Part shown: in pieces, positions 32,461 to 36,269 of the stretch
Numbering within the stretch: position 1 is the first letter of the stretch
Layout of the letters: each line of letters starts with the position of its first letter
From: a bacterium
GTDB lineage: Bacteria; SZUA-79; Acidulodesulfobacterales; Acidulodesulfobacteraceae
Direction: 5' to 3'
DNA: 36,269 nucleotides
Assembly (NCBI GenBank): GCA_021806125.1
Contig: JAJZYC010000002.1
Location: 1 to 36,269 of the forward strand
The notes under the pieces: generated by a model
What the model was told of the DNA's origin: nothing
Seen by the model: only the letters and a program-made list of their open reading frames with translations
Database searches by the model: none
Program-made: the position numbers and the translations under genes

Positions 32461-34704
32461 ATGAAAAAAATTTCGTTTGTCTTCTTAATTCTGGCGGTTT
32501 TATCTTTCATAAACGCGTTGGGCGCTAAAATTTCTTACGCAACCGAACCCGAAACTATTCCCATCCATATTTTGTCCGACAAAGTAGTCTATAATAAAGA
32601 TAAACATACCTATATTTTTACGGGAAACGTAATAATAACGCGTAAAAAATTTATTTTAAAAGCGGATAAAGTTGTCTATTTTTACAAAACGGATTATGCC
32701 GTTGCCGCAGGAAACGTTATAGTAAATTCAAAGGGAACGGTTACTAGGGCTAAAAAACTTAAAGTATATTTAAAAAACAGAATAGGAACTATTTATAATT
32801 CCCATATACATTATTTAAATAAAAATATTTACGTTTACGGCGATAAAATTTATCATAAAGGCAAAGGCTTTTATCAGGTTAAGGAAGGCTATATTACTTC
32901 TTGCAAAAGAACCCCTCCTTCCTGGAAACTGTATTCGTCTTTCTCGGATATATACGAGGGGAGTTATGCCTATTCCTTTAACTCTATTTTTTATATCCAT
33001 AACGTGCCTATTCTATATTTCCCTTTTATGATAACCCCTATTAAAAATAAAAAGTCTTCGGGTCTTTTAATACCTACTTTAGGGTACAGTTCTCTTACCG
33101 GTTATCAAGCGGGAGAAGGCTATTATTTCGATCTGGGCAGGTCTCAGGATTTGACTTATAATTTAAATTATTACAGTTATTTAGGCTACGGAAATTCGTT
33201 GAAATATAGATACAGTCTCAATTCATATTCGCACGGTTCTATTTACGGTTTTTATATGCATGAAGATGATAACCAGAAAAGTCTAAGTATGACGCCTAAT
33301 TTAACGCGGTATCTTTTATTTTCGCATAATATAGATTTTTTCGGCAATCTTGCGTTAAAAACAAATTTAAATATTCCGTCGGATAATTCATTTTATACCG
33401 ATTTTTCGACCAGCGTTTATCAGATGACGAAAAACAGATTGTCGTCTAATTTTTCGGCGACTTATGATTTTGACGGCTACTCCGCAAGAATGAACTTTCT
33501 CAGGTTGGATAACTTATTTATTCCCAATTATGCTACGGTTGACGAATACCCTGCTTTTTCGCTGGACGGACAATCCGAACTAGGAGATTTTTTAAACAAT
33601 CCTTTATATTTCAATTTGCATTCGTCTTTCGATGTTTTCAGAAGCCCCGCATATCTGAACGATGAAAGATTGGATATATATCCGCAGGCGTATATGCCGC
33701 TGAGAGTTATAAGTGGCATACATATAACCCCAAAAGTGGGAATAAGGGATACAAGCTATTTTAATATTACGGACGGATATGCGGATATTTCTTCCGACGA
33801 CAAAAACAGGCAGGTCTATTACGCTTCTTTAAACGATAATATGACCCTCTTTAACGATTATGCCGTCTCTTCTAAAGAACACAGCGGTTACCTGGCATTT
33901 TTAACGCCCTACGTAAATTATAATCTTGTCAGGCCGGTTAATCAATCCGGTATTCCGTTAATAGACCAGACGGATTATATTCCGCAGGAAAGCGCATTTA
34001 AATACGGCTTTAATTTTAATCTTGAGGGCTACACAAATAAAGGAGTAAATAATTTACTCAGGTTAGGTCTTTATCAATATCATTCTATTTCAGGCAATTT
34101 TATAAATCCGCTGAATTATTTTAATTACGACAACGCAAATTCTGATATAATTGCAAGAATAAAAGTCCATCCTATTTCTAATCTTTATTTTTTCGGAAAC
34201 GGAAGCTACGACGATTATAACTATATATTCCACGATTATAACGTCAACTCGCAGGTTACCGATTTCAGAAAAGATTCTTTCGGCATAGGATATACTGAAA
34301 TAAACGACGTACAGGGGTATCTTACGGCGCTGGATATGTTTAATTCCACCAATCCTGAACTTTTTCCTCAGACGCCGTCGTCGATTACAGGACTTAATAC
34401 CCTTTCCTACACGAGTTTATCCGCTAATTTGAATATTATAGGCGGTTTTAGCGTTAATACGACCGAAAATATAGACCTAACGGTACATAAAGATATATCT
34501 AATTCTATCGGAGTTACCTATCAGACGGGCTGTATAGGGTTTATTGCTAATTATATGAATCTGCCGTATTTTCACCAATGGGCATTTTCATTCGGTTTAA
34601 TACTTAGAGGCATAGGCACATACGGCTTCGGCAATATGATTTCGCCGGGCGCCGAATCATCGGGACTGCCAATGGGCGGCCCCGGCTTTAACGGCGGTTT
34701 ATGA
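32461..34704 (+). CDS. lptD: LPS-assembly protein LptD-like outer membrane protein
   Basis: Signal peptide; OstA-type N-terminus (VVYNKDKHTYIFTGNVIITRKKFILKADKVVY); YITSCKRTPPSWKLY; IHNVPILYFPFMITPI; Tyr/Asn-rich barrel-like C-terminal region. Confidence 0.88.
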   Translation: MKKISFVFLILAVLSFINALGAKISYATEPETIPIHILSDKVVYNKDKHTYIFTGNVIITRKKFILKADKVVYFYKTDYAVAAGNVIVNSKGTVTRAKKLKVYLKNRIGTIYNSHIHYLNKNIYVYGDKIYHKGKGFYQVKEGYITSCKRTPPSWKLYSSFSDIYEGSYAYSFNSIFYIHNVPILYFPFMITPIKNKKSSGLLIPTLGYSSLTGYQAGEGYYFDLGRSQDLTYNLNYYSYLGYGNSLKYRYSLNSYSHGSIYGFYMHEDDNQKSLSMTPNLTRYLLFSHNIDFFGNLALKTNLNIPSDNSFYTDFSTSVYQMTKNRLSSNFSATYDFDGYSARMNFLRLDNLFIPNYATVDEYPAFSLDGQSELGDFLNNPLYFNLHSSFDVFRSPAYLNDERLDIYPQAYMPLRVISGIHITPKVGIRDTSYFNITDGYADISSDDKNRQVYYASLNDNMTLFNDYAVSSKEHSGYLAFLTPYVNYNLVRPVNQSGIPLIDQTDYIPQESAFKYGFNFNLEGYTNKGVNNLLRLGLYQYHSISGNFINPLNYFNYDNANSDIIARIKVHPISNLYFFGNGSYDDYNYIFHDYNVNSQVTDFRKDSFGIGYTEINDVQGYLTALDMFNSTNPELFPQTPSSITGLNTLSYTSLSANLNIIGGFSVNTTENIDLTVHKDISNSIGVTYQTGCIGFIANYMNLPYFHQWAFSFGLILRGIGTYGFGNMISPGAESSGLPMGGPGFNGGL

Positions 34705-34718
34705 GAGTTTTTAATTAT

Positions 34719-35726
34719 ATGAAAACATATTTAGTAACGGGCGGCTTCGGTTTTATAGGTTCCAATTTTATCCGTTATGTTCTGGATAATAAAAAAGACG
34801 TCTATATAATTAACGTAGATAAGGTAACCTATGCCGCAAACCCCGAAAATCTTGCGGATTATTCCGCAAATTGCAAATTTTATAAAGTGGATATCGCCGA
34901 TAAAACCGCATTATCGAAAATTTTTATCGAAAATAAGATAGACTGTGTGGTTAATTTTGCGGCGGAATCTCATGTTGACAGGTCTATCGCGGACCCCGGA
35001 ATTTTCATTAAAACAAATGTGGAAGGAACCCTGAACCTGTTGGAATTATCCCTAAAACATAATGTCGGGAAATTTCTTCAGGTTTCTACCGACGAAGTTT
35101 ACGGTTCGTTAGGCGCTTCAGGAAAATTCAGCGAAGATACCCCGTTATCGCCGCGCAGTCCTTATTCCGCTTCAAAAGCTTCAGCGGATATGCTTGCCAT
35201 GGCGTTTTTTCATACTTATAATATGCCTGTTTTAATATCTAGATGTTCAAATAATTACGGACCTTATCAGTTTCCGGAAAAATTGATTCCTTTAGTTATA
35301 ATCAATGCATTAAATAATAAATATATACCTTTATACGGGGACGGAAAAAACGTAAGAGACTGGATACATGTGTCCGACCACGTTAAAGGAATATGTTCGG
35401 TTTTAGAAAAAGGGAAATTGGGAGAAGTTTATAATATAGGCGGCAACTCCGAAGCGGAAAATATAGATATAATTATATATATTTTAAATAAGCTTAATAA
35501 GCCCCATTCATTAATTAAGTACGTTAAAGACAGGCAGGGGCATGACAGAAGATATGCCATGGACTTTTCTAGAATAAACGCCGAAACTGGATTTTTACCG
35601 GAATATAATATAGAAAAAGGCATAGATTCCACGATAAGCTGGTACATAAAAAATGAAAGCTGGTGGCAGGAAATATTATCCGGGGATTATAAAGAATATT
35701 ATAAAAAAATGTATGAAAACAGATGA
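34719..35726 (+). CDS. rfbB: dTDP-glucose 4,6-dehydratase (track start 34701 overlaps lptD stop as ATGA; ATG 34719 also plausible)
   Basis: MKTYLVTGGFGFIGSNFIRYVL, NFAAESHVDRSI, SPYSASKASADML, SNNYGPYQFPEKLIPLVI, DWIHVSDHV. Confidence 0.95.
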   Translation: MKTYLVTGGFGFIGSNFIRYVLDNKKDVYIINVDKVTYAANPENLADYSANCKFYKVDIADKTALSKIFIENKIDCVVNFAAESHVDRSIADPGIFIKTNVEGTLNLLELSLKHNVGKFLQVSTDEVYGSLGASGKFSEDTPLSPRSPYSASKASADMLAMAFFHTYNMPVLISRCSNNYGPYQFPEKLIPLVIINALNNKYIPLYGDGKNVRDWIHVSDHVKGICSVLEKGKLGEVYNIGGNSEAENIDIIIYILNKLNKPHSLIKYVKDRQGHDRRYAMDFSRINAETGFLPEYNIEKGIDSTISWYIKNESWWQEILSGDYKEYYKKMYENR

Positions 35727-35732
35727 GGTTTT

Positions 35733-36269
35733 ATGATGTTGAAAATTGCTCTTATCGGTTCGACTGGCATGCTTGGTATAGACGTAAATTCCGCCCTTAA
35801 GGGGGTAAATTTTCTTATCAAAAATTATAATTCCAATAATTTAGATATAGCCGACCCTCAGGCGGTCAATTCGGCCATGAACGGTTTTAAGCCGGATTAT
35901 ATCATTAATTGTGCCGCATATACTAATGTGGACGGGGCAGAAGCAGAAAAAGAAAAAGCCGACGCCGTTAATAATATAGGAGTGCAAAATTTAGCCGAAG
36001 CGGCCTTGAACGCTGGTTCGAGAATAATACACCTGAGCACAGATTATGTGTTTGATGGATCGAAAAGGACGCCTTATACCGAAGACGATGCGCCTAACCC
36101 TATAAACGAATACGGATTGTCAAAACTCATGGGAGAAGATGCTTTAAAAAATTCAGGGGCAAGTTACGTAATATTAAGGACGTCATGGCTATACGGCAAA
36201 AACGGTAAAAATTTCGTTAACACTATTTTGAAATTGGCAGACAGCCAAAAAAAAAATAGAGGTTGCGGA
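35733..36269 (+). CDS. rfbD: dTDP-4-dehydrorhamnose reductase (3' truncated by window; possible frameshift at A10 run)
   Basis: My translation: MMLKIALIGSTGMLGIDV..., NCAAYTNVDGAEAEKEKADAVNN, LSTDYVFDGSKRTPYTEDDAPNPINEYGLSKLMGE, LRTSWLYGKNGKNFVNTILKLA. Confidence 0.92.
   Translation, partial: MMLKIALIGSTGMLGIDVNSALKGVNFLIKNYNSNNLDIADPQAVNSAMNGFKPDYIINCAAYTNVDGAEAEKEKADAVNNIGVQNLAEAALNAGSRIIHLSTDYVFDGSKRTPYTEDDAPNPINEYGLSKLMGEDALKNSGASYVILRTSWLYGKNGKNFVNTILKLADSQKKNRGCG

Overview
The window is one dense, entirely plus-strand block of housekeeping genes from an AT-rich Gram-negative bacterium. A deltaproteobacterial-type lineage is my guess, not shown by the sequence. Gene order: rpoC (5' truncated) - rpsL - rpsG - fusA - tuf - S10/spc/alpha ribosomal cluster (rpsJ to rplQ, with secY, adk, map, infA, rpoA) - trpEGDCFBA - accD - folC - lptD-like - rfbB - rfbD (3' truncated). 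I see no CRISPR array, tRNA, rRNA, transposase or prophage. The most interesting non-coding signal is a family of six short palindromes (core GGGGACAGATTT-AAATCTGTCCCC and variants). They sit between co-directional genes just upstream of rpsJ, rplD, rpsS, rpsH, rpmJ and trpA. They differ in sequence but mostly keep base pairing, and none is followed by a T-run. The trpA copy could act as a hairpin bridge that brings a distant GGAG next to the start codon. Other points: a near-leaderless extended -10 promoter at trpE, loss of Shine-Dalgarno sites from trpE onward, no rpmD with a 7-codon mini-ORF in its place, TTG starts concentrated in small-subunit ribosomal genes, a compositionally distinct tuf, and an A10-run frameshift signature in rfbD at the window edge. 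No clearly new protein system was found.
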